From the NCBI GenBank assembly GCA_947631625.1, contig CANRMA010000012.1:34811-98810 (forward strand): DNA of 64,000 nucleotides, read 5' to 3'. Both the position numbers and the translations under genes were made by a program. Each line of letters begins with the position of its first letter. Position 1 is the stretch's first letter. This document shows positions 42,606 through 52,421 of this stretch, piece by piece. The notes beneath the pieces are model-generated. The model was not told the DNA's origin and did no database searches. It saw only the letters and a program-made list of their open reading frames with translations. Source of the DNA: an uncultured Lachnospiraceae bacterium (GTDB taxonomy: Bacteria; Bacillota; Clostridia; Lachnospirales; Lachnospiraceae).

Positions 42606-44360
42606 TTACACTCTTGCAAACTGGCTGTTATAAAGATCGGCATAAAACCCGCCCTTGGCCAACAGGCTCTCATGGTCTCCCTGTTCGACAATATTTCCGT
42701 CTTTCATAACAAGAATCACGTCGGCTTCCTTAATTGTTGAAAGTCTGTGCGCAACTATAAAGCTTGTTCTGCCTTTCATCATGGCGGCAAAGGCATTCTG
42801 GATCTTAACCTCTGTTCTTGTATCGATCGAAGAAGTAGCCTCATCCAGTATCAGCATCGGCGGCAGGCACAGCATGACCCTTGTGATACATAGAAGCTGC
42901 TTCTGTCCCTGAGAAAGATTTTCTCCGTCCTCTGTTATCATGGTATCGTAGCCGTCGGGCAGTCTTTTTATAAAACTGTGCGCATGCGACGCTTTGGCCG
43001 CGGCTATTATCTCTTCGTTCGTCGCATCAGGTTTACCCATAACAATATTCTCGCGGATAGTGCCGGTTTTCAGCCATGTTTCCTGAAGCACCATTCCGTA
43101 ACTCTTGCGCAGGCTCTCCCTCGTAACCTCTCTTATATCATGGCCGCTTACGCATATGGCGCCCGAATCCACGTCATAGAAACGCATCAATAAATTAATA
43201 ACAGTTGTTTTTCCACAGCCGGTCGGGCCGACTATCGCTATCCTCTGCCCCGGTTTAACTGCCAGGTTAAAGTTCTGTATGAGTTTTTTATCAGGCACAT
43301 ATGAAAAGCATACGTTCCTAAGTTCCACACTTCCGTCCACATCCTTAAGCACATAAGCATTGTCAGGCTCGGGCGTCCGTGCCTCTTCCTCTATCAATTC
43401 AAAAATCCTCGCGGCACAGGCCAAAGCATTCTGCAGTTCCGTCACCACACCCGATATTTCGTTAAAAGGTTTGGTGTACTGATTGGCGTAACTCAAGAAA
43501 CAGGTGAGCCGGCCTACGCTTATGCCGCCTCTTATCGCAAGAATGGCGCCTGTTATTGCAACTCCCGCATAGACAAGGTTATTGACAAACCTTGTAGCCG
43601 GATTGGTTATGGAAGAAAAGAAAATGGCCTTAAGCGACGCATCCTTAAGCCTGTCGTTTATCTCATCAAAAGTCTCAAGCGCCTCGTCCTCATGTGAAAA
43701 GGCCCGGACAACTTTACTGTTCCCTATCATTTCATCTATAAACGCCGTCTGCTCTCCTCTGGTCTCGGACTGCAGCTTAAACATCGTAAACGTCTTTTTG
43801 GCAATAAAACCCGCCACCAGAAAGGAAAGCGGCGTGATCAAAACCACAACTCCCGTTATTCCCACGTTGACGCTCAGCATAAAGCCCAGTGTTCCTATAA
43901 TAGTGATAACTCCGGTAAAAAACTGTGTAAATCCCATTAAAAGTCCGTCCGCAAACTGATCCGCATCAGCGATAACGCGGCTGACTATCTCTCCATATGG
44001 ATGTGAGTCTATATACTTAAGCGGCAGGATCTCTATTTTTTTAAACGCTTCGTTCCTTACGTCCCTCACGATATTATAAGTCAGTTTATTGTTACAGATA
44101 TTCATAAGCCATTGAGACAAGGCAGTAATTAAAATAACAACTGTCATTTTTTTAATAAGGGCAAATATCCCCTCAAAGTCCACCTGTCCTTTTCCCACTA
44201 TCAGATCTACAGCCGCTCCTATCAGCACCGGCAGATAAAGCGTAAGCGCCACGGTCACGCTCGCCGCCACTATCGAAACCGCCAGGTAAAACCAATATTT
44301 TTTTATATAAACAAGGACCTTTCCAACGGTCTCTTTCCGGCTTACTTTTGAGTCTTTCAT
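42606..44360 (-). CDS. ABC exporter half-transporter, catalytic-site subunit
   Basis: A 584-residue exporter half with six membrane helices (about 20-310) and an ATPase domain. Motifs: Walker A GPTGCGKTT, signature LSQGQKQLL, Walker B MLILDEATSSID with catalytic Glu intact, and H-loop FIVAHRLSTI with His intact. The signature LSQGQ replaces LSGGQ. This combination is the complement of the upstream gene's degenerate motifs, so the two form a heterodimer with one active ATP site. AAAGGAAGCATCGTATC precedes ATG. The cargo is unknown. Confidence 0.92.
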   Translation of the reverse strand: MKDSKVSRKETVGKVLVYIKKYWFYLAVSIVAASVTVALTLYLPVLIGAAVDLIVGKGQVDFEGIFALIKKMTVVILITALSQWLMNICNNKLTYNIVRDVRNEAFKKIEILPLKYIDSHPYGEIVSRVIADADQFADGLLMGFTQFFTGVITIIGTLGFMLSVNVGITGVVVLITPLSFLVAGFIAKKTFTMFKLQSETRGEQTAFIDEMIGNSKVVRAFSHEDEALETFDEINDRLKDASLKAIFFSSITNPATRFVNNLVYAGVAITGAILAIRGGISVGRLTCFLSYANQYTKPFNEISGVVTELQNALACAARIFELIEEEARTPEPDNAYVLKDVDGSVELRNVCFSYVPDKKLIQNFNLAVKPGQRIAIVGPTGCGKTTVINLLMRFYDVDSGAICVSGHDIREVTRESLRKSYGMVLQETWLKTGTIRENIVMGKPDATNEEIIAAAKASHAHSFIKRLPDGYDTMITEDGENLSQGQKQLLCITRVMLCLPPMLILDEATSSIDTRTEVKIQNAFAAMMKGRTSFIVAHRLSTIKEADVILVMKDGNIVEQGDHESLLAKGGFYADLYNSQFARV

Positions 44361-44510
44361 GATACGATGCTTCCTTTCATATTTACACGATCCGAATCTT
44401 GCCTGTGCTTTTGCCTGCGTTCAGCGCTTACCTTCCGTCTTTACTTTCTGCCTGCGTTCAGCTACTTTCCCGGGCTCTTCTTATGCATTCCGCCATACTT
44501 TTTAATATAG

Positions 44511-46247
44511 TTACATCTGCGAATAGTAAATCTCCCGGTATACCGCGCAGTTCTTAAGAAGTTCATCATGCTTCCCGATACCGACTATCTCTCCGTCATC
44601 CAACACCACTATTTTATCCGCATGCTGTATTGACGAGGTACGCTGTGATACAATAAAAACAGTTGTTATTTTATTATTCTCTTTTCCCATTTCTTTTAAT
44701 GATTTACGAAGTTTGGCGTCTGTCGCATAGTCAAGAGCGGAAGCGCTGTCGTCCAGGATCAGTATATCGGGCTGTCTCACGATCGCTCTGGCTATCGTAA
44801 GTCTCTGACGCTGCCCGCCTGAAAGGTTTTTGCCCCCTTGGGATATATATTCGTCGAGCCTCTTGGGCTTTAGATCCACAAACTCTTTAGCCTGCGAGAT
44901 CTCCAGGGCTCTTTCCATTTCTTCATCTGTTGCGTCGGCCTTGCCCCAACGCAGATTATCTTTTATCGTTCCTTTAAAAAGCACGGCCTTCTGCATTACT
45001 ATGCCGACTTTTTCCCTAAGCTCTTCCATTGAATAGTCTTTGACATCTTTGCCGTCCACCCTGACGCTTCCTGCGGCAGCGTCGTAAAATCGCGGAATAA
45101 GATGCACGAGGGAGGTTTTTCCGGAACCTGTTCCGCCTATTATGCCTACGGTTTCTCCGGCCTTTACCTTAAAATCGATATTGCTTAAGGACGCATCGCC
45201 CGCACCGTCATAAGTAAGCGAAACATTGTCAAACTCAACCGCATACGCAGGCTGAATTTCAGGTCTGTCCGTACCGGCCTTGTCATCTTCCTTCCATTCC
45301 ATACTTGAACTTAGTTCAAACACGCTCTGTATGCGGTTAGCGCAGGCTAACGCTTTGGTGATGGTTATTATAAGATTGGCAAGTTTTACAAGTTCGATAA
45401 GTATCTGCGACATATAGTTCACAAGCGCCACGACTTCGCCCTGCGTAATGGCGCCGCCTTCAACCCTCACGGCCCCGGTATATATTAAAACCAAAGTAGC
45501 CGCATTGACTATCACATAAGTGACCGGATTAGTCAACGCAGATATCTTTCCGACCATTAGCTGTATTGCCGTAAGCTCGGCGTTGCTTTGCCTAAACTTC
45601 TCTTTTTCCTCTTCTTCTTTATGAAAAGCCCTGATGACTCTTACGCCCGTAAGGTTTTCTCTGGTTTCGCCAAGTATGGTGTCAAGGCCCTGCTGTACTT
45701 TTTTATATAACGGAATGGTTATGATCATGATTCCAAAGATAACCACTGAAAGCAGCGGGATGGTTACAACAAAAACAAGCGCCGCCTTAAGGTCAATGGT
45801 AAATGCCATTATCATGGCTCCAAATACTATGAAGGGCGAGCGCAGGAAAAGGCGCAGCGCCATGTTCACTCCGTTTTGCGCCTGGTTTACATCCGAAGTC
45901 ATGCGGGTGATCATCGTGGAAGTTCCCAACCTGTCGGTTTCCGTAAACGAGAAGCTCTGTATGTGCTTAAAAAGCGCATGCTTCAGTTCAGCAGAAAAGC
46001 CGACTGCCGCCTTTGCCGCAAAATACTGTGCGGTAATTGAAGAGGCCAGACCTATTATCCCCAGAAGCACAAGCACAAGCCCCATTTTAAGGACATAGCC
46101 TGTCTGTGATCTGCCAATCCCGTTATCTATTATCGCAGCTATTACAAGCGGCACAAACAGTTCAAAACCTGCTTCGAGCATTTTAAAAAGCGGCGCAAGT
46201 ATCGTTTCTTTTTTATAATCCTTTAAATAAACCAAAAGGCTTTTCAT
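44511..46247 (-). CDS. ABC exporter half-transporter, degenerate-site subunit
   Basis: A 578-residue half-transporter. Start placed at 46247 (MKSLLVYLKDYKKETIL), with AAAGGAT upstream; an earlier in-frame TTG is unlikely. Six helices (about 15-300) precede the ATPase domain with Walker A GGTGSGKTS, signature LSGGQRQRL, Walker B LILDDSASALD (Asp for the catalytic Glu) and IVSQRTSSI (Gln for the H-loop His). It pairs with the gene 150 bp downstream. Between them, 44361-44510 holds a twice-repeated CTGCCTGCGTTCAGC-like motif and no gene. The overall arrangement mirrors the exporter pair at the window start. Confidence 0.92.
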   Translation of the reverse strand: MKSLLVYLKDYKKETILAPLFKMLEAGFELFVPLVIAAIIDNGIGRSQTGYVLKMGLVLVLLGIIGLASSITAQYFAAKAAVGFSAELKHALFKHIQSFSFTETDRLGTSTMITRMTSDVNQAQNGVNMALRLFLRSPFIVFGAMIMAFTIDLKAALVFVVTIPLLSVVIFGIMIITIPLYKKVQQGLDTILGETRENLTGVRVIRAFHKEEEEKEKFRQSNAELTAIQLMVGKISALTNPVTYVIVNAATLVLIYTGAVRVEGGAITQGEVVALVNYMSQILIELVKLANLIITITKALACANRIQSVFELSSSMEWKEDDKAGTDRPEIQPAYAVEFDNVSLTYDGAGDASLSNIDFKVKAGETVGIIGGTGSGKTSLVHLIPRFYDAAAGSVRVDGKDVKDYSMEELREKVGIVMQKAVLFKGTIKDNLRWGKADATDEEMERALEISQAKEFVDLKPKRLDEYISQGGKNLSGGQRQRLTIARAIVRQPDILILDDSASALDYATDAKLRKSLKEMGKENNKITTVFIVSQRTSSIQHADKIVVLDDGEIVGIGKHDELLKNCAVYREIYYSQM

Positions 46248-46331
46248 AACAGATGTTATCCTTTCTTCCGGTTCCATTTCACCGGCGGACAATAAAACAG
46301 CAGCCTAATTTTCATTAAACTGCCGTTAATT

Positions 46332-47477
46332 TTATTTTAAGTATTCCTTGGTAAATTCTTTAATTTCACTGCTTATGTTCACAACCTCTTTGGAAGGTTC
46401 ATAGTCTTTATCGTCAAATAAAAGTTCATGCAGCCTCTTTACATTTTCTTCAAGGTCCGCGGGAATTATACATTCTCCTGCGCTTCCTATCCTTGCCAAA
46501 GTCCTTTCGTCTTCAAACGGAAGCCCTTCGCTCGCTATGAGGTTATAATCCACCACCGTGCCAAGAACGCTGACTATCTCGCTCACATTCAGGGAAGTGC
46601 TTATCGAGGGCAGCACTGCCGTCACGACGTTATTGAGCGCAGGCAGCGACGCGCTCTGGGCTTTTATCATCATTGCGCCGAGAACATCTCTTTGCCGTTC
46701 GGCGCGCCTGAAGTCGTCGCCTTTGGTGTATCTTATACGGCAGTAGGCGGTTGCCTGCATACCGTTCAGAATCTGTTTCCCGCTCTTTATGACCGGCGTA
46801 TAACCGACTCCCATCTCCTGCGACATACAAAGCTGATAGTTGTTAAGATGAGTGATCTCCGAATCCGTAACTTCTATCTCGATACCGCCAAGCGCGTCAA
46901 TCGCATCAATAAGTCCGCCAAAACCGACCGTCACGTAATCCGTAATGTCCAGATCCAGATTTGTATTTAACATTGTGATCGCCTGTTCGGGTCCGCCCTG
47001 CGCATATGCGGCGTTACATTTATTATAGCTGTCATTGCCCAGATTAAGATAGGTATCCCTGTAGACGGAAACCAGTTTTATTTCGTTGGTATCCTGATTG
47101 ATACTCGCGATTATTATAGTATCGCTTCTGGTCCCTCTTCCGAGATTGCCGTCCCTGTCGTCCACCCCGAACAAAGCAATGTTTCTGTAGCCCTTTGCTT
47201 CCTCTTCCTGTTCCTGTTCTTCTATCGTCTCAGCCACTTCTTCATTTATGATAAGAGTATCATTATCTATATCAGTCCTCTTAAAATCTTTGGTCGCGAC
47301 AGTTACAATATATAAAGCCCCTATTGCTATACATAATATAAATATCTCCAGAATGAACAGCGGAATATTATAACCTAACTTATGTTTTTTATTTTCAGAA
47401 TTCTCCAAACCTGCCGCATCAGTATTCTCAGAAGACCGTGCATTCTCTTCCCGGGAATTTTGTGTCTGTTCGTCCAT
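46332..47477 (-). CDS. LytR-CpsA-Psr (LCP) family cell-envelope ligase
   Basis: Transfers anionic glycopolymers such as teichoic acids or capsule from lipid carriers to peptidoglycan, outside the membrane. The 381 residues start MDEQTQNSREENARS, with GGGAG six bases upstream; 30 extra in-frame codons beyond are rejected. A cytoplasmic polar tail, one membrane helix (about 40-62: PLFILEIFILCIAIGALYIV) and the LCP domain follow. The latter has GTRSDTIIIASI, SVYRDTYLNL, the DALGGIEIEV core and YCRIRYTKGDDFRRAERQR, which holds the conserved arginines. It is alone between an ABC exporter and radA. Confidence 0.94.
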   Translation of the reverse strand: MDEQTQNSREENARSSENTDAAGLENSENKKHKLGYNIPLFILEIFILCIAIGALYIVTVATKDFKRTDIDNDTLIINEEVAETIEEQEQEEEAKGYRNIALFGVDDRDGNLGRGTRSDTIIIASINQDTNEIKLVSVYRDTYLNLGNDSYNKCNAAYAQGGPEQAITMLNTNLDLDITDYVTVGFGGLIDAIDALGGIEIEVTDSEITHLNNYQLCMSQEMGVGYTPVIKSGKQILNGMQATAYCRIRYTKGDDFRRAERQRDVLGAMMIKAQSASLPALNNVVTAVLPSISTSLNVSEIVSVLGTVVDYNLIASEGLPFEDERTLARIGSAGECIIPADLEENVKRLHELLFDDKDYEPSKEVVNISSEIKEFTKEYLK

Positions 47478-47694
47478 TAGAATCTCCCATTCTTTCTCAG
47501 CCTGCGAAATCCTGACATAAAAAATACAGGCCTTTTGATGTATACAGCGCAAACACAATATCTGCATAGTCTTTCATGCATGCCTTGTGAAACGTCACAG
47601 AATAAATTGTACCATATAAAGCCTGTTTTGGATATATAAAAAATCATATTTTTAACATTTTGTTAAAAATTATTACAATTCCGTCATATTTATG

Positions 47695-49062
47695 CTATAT
47701 CAGATCTATCGCATCCTGCACGGAAGACACTCCCGTAAGCTTTATCCCTTCGATATTTTTGACCTGCTTTATGCAGCTTTGCGGTATCACGCAGTTAGTC
47801 AATCCTAACTTTGCCGCTTCACGGATACGCTGCTCTATCATACTGACGCTCCTTACCTCCCCGCTTAGGCCTATCTCCCCAAAAGCCGCCATATTATCAT
47901 CTATAGGACGGTTCTTCAGACTCGAAGCTATAGCCATCGCGATAGCCAGATCTATCGCCGGTTCCGTGATCTTCATGCCGCCGGCAAGGTTGACATAGGC
48001 GTCACAATCCGCCAGTTTTAAACCCACTCTTTTTTCCAAAACAGCCATAAGAAGATTAACTCTGTTATAATCCGTACCTATAGCCTGTCTTCTGGGAAGT
48101 CCGAAGCTGGTATGGCAGACTAAGGCCTGTATCTCCAATAATATCGGCCTGCTGCCCTCCACGGCGCAGGAAACTATTGAACCGCTCGCCCCCTCAGGTC
48201 TGCCGTCAAGCATGAATTCCGAAGGATTTGCCACTTCCACAAGCCCCTTGTCCTGCATTTCAAATACGCCGATCTCGTTAGTTGAGCCAAACCTGTTTTT
48301 TACGCCGCGGAGTATGCGGTAAGAAGCATGCCTGTCTCCCTCGAAATAAAGCACGGTGTCCACCATATGTTCAAGCACCCGCGGCCCCGCCACGGTTCCT
48401 TCTTTGGTCACATGACCTACAATGAAAACAGATATGCCCGTACTTTTGGCAAGCTGCAGAAAAACATTCGTCGCTTCCCTTACCTGTGACACACTTCCGG
48501 GCGACGATGAAATCTCATCGTTATACACGGTCTGGACAGAGTCGATTATAGTTACATCGGGAGCAGTCCGCCTGATCGTTTCCTCGATCATGCCAAGATT
48601 AGTCTCACATAAAAGCAGGAGGTTTTCACCGAATTCACCTATACGGTTGGCCCGCAGCTTAATCTGTCTTAAGGATTCCTCGCCCGATATGTATAATATC
48701 TTTCTTCCGTCTTTTACCATTTTCTGACATACCTGCAGAAGCAGCGTGGACTTGCCTATACCCGGATCTCCCCCGACCAAAATGAGGGAGCCGGATACGA
48801 TTCCGCCTCCCAATACTCTGTCAAGCTCCTTTATGTGCGTGGACATTCTTTCCTCTTCATTCAAAGTTATCTCGGAAAGTCTCAGGGGCTTTTCTCTGCC
48901 CTGTCCCGGCTTTGACGCCAAAGGCGCCGACACTTTGGTATTTACTTTCTCTTCAACAAAAGTATTCCATTCCCGGCAGGCGGGACACTGTCCCATCCAC
49001 TTGGAAGACTCGTGTCCGCAGTTTTGGCAATAAAAAACAGTTGTTATTTTTGCTTTAGCCAT
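47695..49062 (-). CDS. radA: DNA repair protein RadA
   Basis: A branch-migration helicase acting in recombination. The 455 residues contain the N-terminal C4 zinc finger (CQNCGHESSKWMGQCPAC, residues 13-30), a RecA-like ATPase with Walker A GDPGIGKSTL near 100, the RadA-specific KNRFG motif in LRGVKNRFGSTNEIG near 255, and a C-terminal Lon-protease-like domain (about 280-455). AAGGGG precedes ATG. It lies 12 bp after the stop of the upstream small gene, in a gntR-clpC-hypothetical-radA series reminiscent of the clpC-radA linkage in Bacillus. A weak A/T-only hairpin lies after the stop. Confidence 0.97.
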   Translation of the reverse strand: MAKAKITTVFYCQNCGHESSKWMGQCPACREWNTFVEEKVNTKVSAPLASKPGQGREKPLRLSEITLNEEERMSTHIKELDRVLGGGIVSGSLILVGGDPGIGKSTLLLQVCQKMVKDGRKILYISGEESLRQIKLRANRIGEFGENLLLLCETNLGMIEETIRRTAPDVTIIDSVQTVYNDEISSSPGSVSQVREATNVFLQLAKSTGISVFIVGHVTKEGTVAGPRVLEHMVDTVLYFEGDRHASYRILRGVKNRFGSTNEIGVFEMQDKGLVEVANPSEFMLDGRPEGASGSIVSCAVEGSRPILLEIQALVCHTSFGLPRRQAIGTDYNRVNLLMAVLEKRVGLKLADCDAYVNLAGGMKITEPAIDLAIAMAIASSLKNRPIDDNMAAFGEIGLSGEVRSVSMIEQRIREAAKLGLTNCVIPQSCIKQVKNIEGIKLTGVSSVQDAIDLI

Positions 49063-49074
49063 AAAACCCCTTAA

Positions 49075-49485
49075 TTATTTTTCTATTCTTACCTTAACTT
49101 CTCCGGCTCCCGCAAGCTCTATGCTTATATTGAGTTTGCCGCCGAGATTTGTTTTCATCCTTCCGATCTTTACATCATCTACAAATACATTGTACTGAGT
49201 ATCATCCTCTAAGCCTACCGTTATCTGCGCGTCTTCGTCGCCCTCAACGACAAAACTTACGCCGTTCTCACTTTCAACAAAGTTATTGACGCTTGTTCCC
49301 GGCACCGATTCATATGCGAACATTCCGTTCTTTTCAAGCTTTGTTATGCTTTTGTAAGTTTTAACCTTTAACAGATCTCCGTCATGCTCAAAGTCTTCTA
49401 CCTTTGCCTTGGAATCCAGTTTATGATTGCCAAAACTTATCGCCCCATGCTCCTCTTTTCGAAGCAGCTCTTCTACTACAGCCAT
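49075..49485 (-). CDS. Conserved hypothetical protein between clpC and radA
   Basis: A 136-residue soluble protein beginning MAVVEELLRKEEHGAISFGN. It is predicted to be mainly beta-strand, with a KVEDFEHDGDLLKVKTYKSITKLE segment and a MFAYESVPGTSV core, ending in a MKTNLGGKLNISIEL strand. Similar proteins in Lachnospiraceae are often labelled endosialidase, but no catalytic motif supports that and I would not adopt it. The ribosome site AGGAGG is excellent. Its tight placement between clpC (23 bp) and radA (12 bp) suggests co-expression with protein and DNA quality control genes. Confidence 0.85.
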   Translation of the reverse strand: MAVVEELLRKEEHGAISFGNHKLDSKAKVEDFEHDGDLLKVKTYKSITKLEKNGMFAYESVPGTSVNNFVESENGVSFVVEGDEDAQITVGLEDDTQYNVFVDDVKIGRMKTNLGGKLNISIELAGAGEVKVRIEK

Positions 49486-49508
49486 TGTGTTATTCCTCCT
49501 AAGTCTTT

Positions 49509-51959
49509 TTATGCATGCTCATGTATTTTATATACTACTTTTTTATTCTTTATTGCGGCGGAGACCTTATCTCCCGCTTTTACCCTGCCCGCAAGGATCT
49601 CCTGCGCGAGCGTATCCTCTATTTCCGTCTGGATGGCTCTCTTCATGGGTCTTGCGCCCATCTTTGTATCAGTATATTTTTCCACGATATAATCTTTAAG
49701 CGCAGGCGTTACGGTCAGATCGATATCCATCTGCTCCTTACATCTTTTGATAAGGATCTTTGAAAGCATAGTGACGATTTCTTTCATGTTATCTTTATTA
49801 AGCGGATGGAAAACCATAATTTCATCGATCCTGTTTATAAATTCAGGTTTGAAGATCTTTTTAACCTCTTCCATAACGTTTGACTTCATTTTTTCATAAT
49901 CCTGCTTTTCACTGCCGCCCGAAGCAAAGCCGAGATTCTTAGGTTCCATGATCCTCTGGGCTCCGGCATTTGAAGTCATGATAAGTATGGTATTCTTAAA
50001 GCTGACCTTGCGGCCTTTGGAATCAGTTATATGACCGTCGTCAAGTACCTGCAGCAGCACATTGAAAACATCCGGATGAGCCTTTTCTATTTCATCAAAA
50101 AGAACTACCGAATACGGATTTCTTCTTACTTTCTCACTCAGCTGTCCGCCCTCTTCAAAGCCGACATATCCCGGAGGAGATCCTATCATCTTAGATACCG
50201 AATGGCCTTCCATATACTCTGACATATCAACGCGGATAAGAGCGTTCTCGGAACCGAACATGGCCTCTGCCAAAGCTTTGCTGAGTTCTGTCTTACCTAC
50301 GCCCGTAGGTCCCAGAAAAAGGAAAGAACCTATGGGTCTGTTAGGATCCTGCAGCCCTACCCTGCCCCGCCTCATGGCCTTAGCCACCGCAGTAACAGCC
50401 TCTTCCTGCCCTATAACGCGCTTGTGGAGAATTGACTCTAACTTAAGCAGTCTTTCGCTCTCTTTTTCCGCAAGTTTCTTGACCGGAATCTTAGTCCAGA
50501 GCGCAACCACCTCGGCGATCTCATTTTCTCCGACAACATATTCTTTTCTTTCGTCGTCCCGTTCCATTTTCTTTAACAGGCGATCGTACTTCTTTATAAG
50601 CGCATCCTGCTGCTTTTTAAGCTCTCCTGCCTGCGTAAAAGCTTCTATTTTTATGGAACGTTCTATCTGAAGATCTATTTTCTGTATCTCTTCAACAAGT
50701 TCTTTGAGTTTATCGGGCTGTCCCGAAGTTTTAAGTCTTACCGCCGCCGCAGCTTCATCGATCAGGTCAATTGCTTTGTCAGGCAGATTTCTGTCATTTA
50801 TATAGCGTGAAGAAAGGGCCACCGCCGCCTTGATCGCCTCATCTGTGATAACGACTCTGTGGTGGTCTTCATATTTGTACGCTATTCCTCTTAAAATGTT
50901 CTCCGCCTCTTCCACAGTGGCTTCTTCTACCGTGACAGGCTGAAAACGTCTCTCAAGAGCCGCGTCCCTTTCAACGTATTTTCGATATTCCGCTATCGTT
51001 GTAGCGCCAATAAGCTGTATCTCCCCTCTTGCAAGAGAAGGCTTTAATATATTCGAAGCGTCTATCGCTCCTTCTGCTCCGCCGGCGCCGATTATGGTAT
51101 GCATTTCATCCAGAAAAAGGATGATATTTCCGTCTTCTATGACTTCTTTTATTACTTTCTTGATCCTCTCCTCAAATTCGCCGCGGTACTTACTTCCCGC
51201 AACCATTCCGGACAGATCCAGTGTCATAACACGCTTATCCTGTACCGTAAAAGGAACGTCTCCCATTACGATCTTCATTGCAAGGCCTTCCACAACGGCG
51301 GTCTTGCCTACTCCGGGTTCACCGATAAGACAGGGATTGTTCTTCGTCCTTCTGCTAAGGATCTGAACCACACGCCTTATTTCGTCTTCCCTTCCTATAA
51401 CCGGATCTAACTTTCCTTCCCTTGCAAGCGCCGTAAGATCCCTGCTGTACTGCTCAAGCGTTGAAACGGAGCCTTTTTTTCTGCCCGCTTTCTTACCAAG
51501 ATCTTCTTTATACAGAGATTTGTCCTCGCCCATTGCCGCAAGCACTTCCACATAAAGCTTCTGTATATTTATGCCCAGAGTCCCGAGTATCCTGACTGCT
51601 ACATTTTCCCCTTCTTTTAATAATGCGAGCAGGATATGCTCTGTCCCTATCTTATCGCTGCGGAAACGCTCCGCCTGCTTATGGGCTTCTTCCAATACCT
51701 TTTCAGCCCTTGGAGAATAGCCTTCCCGTTCTGCAAGCATAACGCTGCTGTCCGGCGCAAGCAGATCCCTTATCATTTCTTTCAACTGCTGTTCGTCCAG
51801 ACCGTTTTCCAAAAGAACCGTAGCGGCAACCCCTGTATTCTCCTTCAAAAGACCAAGCAGGATATGTTCGGTTCCTATATATCCCTGTTTTAAGCTCCTG
51901 GCCGCGCGTTCAGCCAGACTAAGCGCCATCTTCGCCTTATCAGTAAATTGTGGCTGCAT
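49509..51959 (-). CDS. clpC: Clp protease ATP-binding subunit ClpC
   Basis: A Hsp100 unfoldase that feeds ClpP. The 816 residues have two N-terminal Clp_N repeats (1-150), AAA-1 with Walker [10 protein letters not shown] near 210, a middle coiled region with a UVR-like motif (about 415-460), and AAA-2 with GPTGVGKTE near 550. The ClpP-docking loop is NLGFASGG near 680. GGAGGAATATAGATC precedes ATG. Unlike Bacillus, no ctsR-mcsA-mcsB genes precede it; instead a GntR-type regulator ends 3 bp upstream, suggesting different regulation. Confidence 0.97.
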   Translation of the reverse strand: MQPQFTDKAKMALSLAERAARSLKQGYIGTEHILLGLLKENTGVAATVLLENGLDEQQLKEMIRDLLAPDSSVMLAEREGYSPRAEKVLEEAHKQAERFRSDKIGTEHILLALLKEGENVAVRILGTLGINIQKLYVEVLAAMGEDKSLYKEDLGKKAGRKKGSVSTLEQYSRDLTALAREGKLDPVIGREDEIRRVVQILSRRTKNNPCLIGEPGVGKTAVVEGLAMKIVMGDVPFTVQDKRVMTLDLSGMVAGSKYRGEFEERIKKVIKEVIEDGNIILFLDEMHTIIGAGGAEGAIDASNILKPSLARGEIQLIGATTIAEYRKYVERDAALERRFQPVTVEEATVEEAENILRGIAYKYEDHHRVVITDEAIKAAVALSSRYINDRNLPDKAIDLIDEAAAAVRLKTSGQPDKLKELVEEIQKIDLQIERSIKIEAFTQAGELKKQQDALIKKYDRLLKKMERDDERKEYVVGENEIAEVVALWTKIPVKKLAEKESERLLKLESILHKRVIGQEEAVTAVAKAMRRGRVGLQDPNRPIGSFLFLGPTGVGKTELSKALAEAMFGSENALIRVDMSEYMEGHSVSKMIGSPPGYVGFEEGGQLSEKVRRNPYSVVLFDEIEKAHPDVFNVLLQVLDDGHITDSKGRKVSFKNTILIMTSNAGAQRIMEPKNLGFASGGSEKQDYEKMKSNVMEEVKKIFKPEFINRIDEIMVFHPLNKDNMKEIVTMLSKILIKRCKEQMDIDLTVTPALKDYIVEKYTDTKMGARPMKRAIQTEIEDTLAQEILAGRVKAGDKVSAAIKNKKVVYKIHEHA

Positions 51960-51962
51960 GAT

Positions 51963-52337
51963 CTATATTCCTCCATAATCGTTATAAATTTCATCAATAA
52001 GGGCATGTACTTCTTCTCTGGATATATTCTTGCACATAGCCTCTGCGATGATGACCCTTAAGGTATCACGCATTTCTTCCACAGCCTGAATCTTATCCAC
52101 ATCTATTGCAATTATCGCGCCCTTTCTTCTGTCAACCTTGACAAAGCCCTCCTGTTTTAATACGGAATACGCCTTATTGACGGTATGCATGTTTATCCCT
52201 ATCGCATCCGCCAACTGCCTTACGGACGGAAGCACGTCGCCCTCTCTGAACCTCGACGTCGCGATCCCGAGAATGATCTGATTGCGCAGCTGCAGATATA
52301 AAGCTTCATCGCTGTTAAAATCTATTTCAATTATCAT
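51963..52337 (-). CDS. GntR-family regulator, YtrA subfamily
   Basis: A 124-residue DNA-binding protein. The start at 52337 (MIIEIDFNSDEALYLQL) is preferred because GGAGGAACCT precedes it; the upstream TTG adds five residues only. The GntR winged helix (about 8-75) includes FREGDVLPSVRQLADAIGINMHTVNKAY, and a short C-terminal helix pair (about 80-124) marks the YtrA subfamily, which lacks a large ligand domain. Its stop lies 3 bp from the clpC start, so it probably regulates this transcript, including clpC and radA. That is inference from position. Confidence 0.93.
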   Translation of the reverse strand: MIIEIDFNSDEALYLQLRNQIILGIATSRFREGDVLPSVRQLADAIGINMHTVNKAYSVLKQEGFVKVDRRKGAIIAIDVDKIQAVEEMRDTLRVIIAEAMCKNISREEVHALIDEIYNDYGGI

Positions 52338-52421
52338 AGGTTCCTCCGTCAATCCTCGTTATAAACCTATTTATCCTTCCTTACACCGGTCATTAATGAT
52401 ATCTGTTCCGATACCCTTATG

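Noticed and set aside
49075..49485. Endosialidase
   Set aside because: That label is known for similar proteins, but the small beta-rich sequence shows no glycosidase motif.
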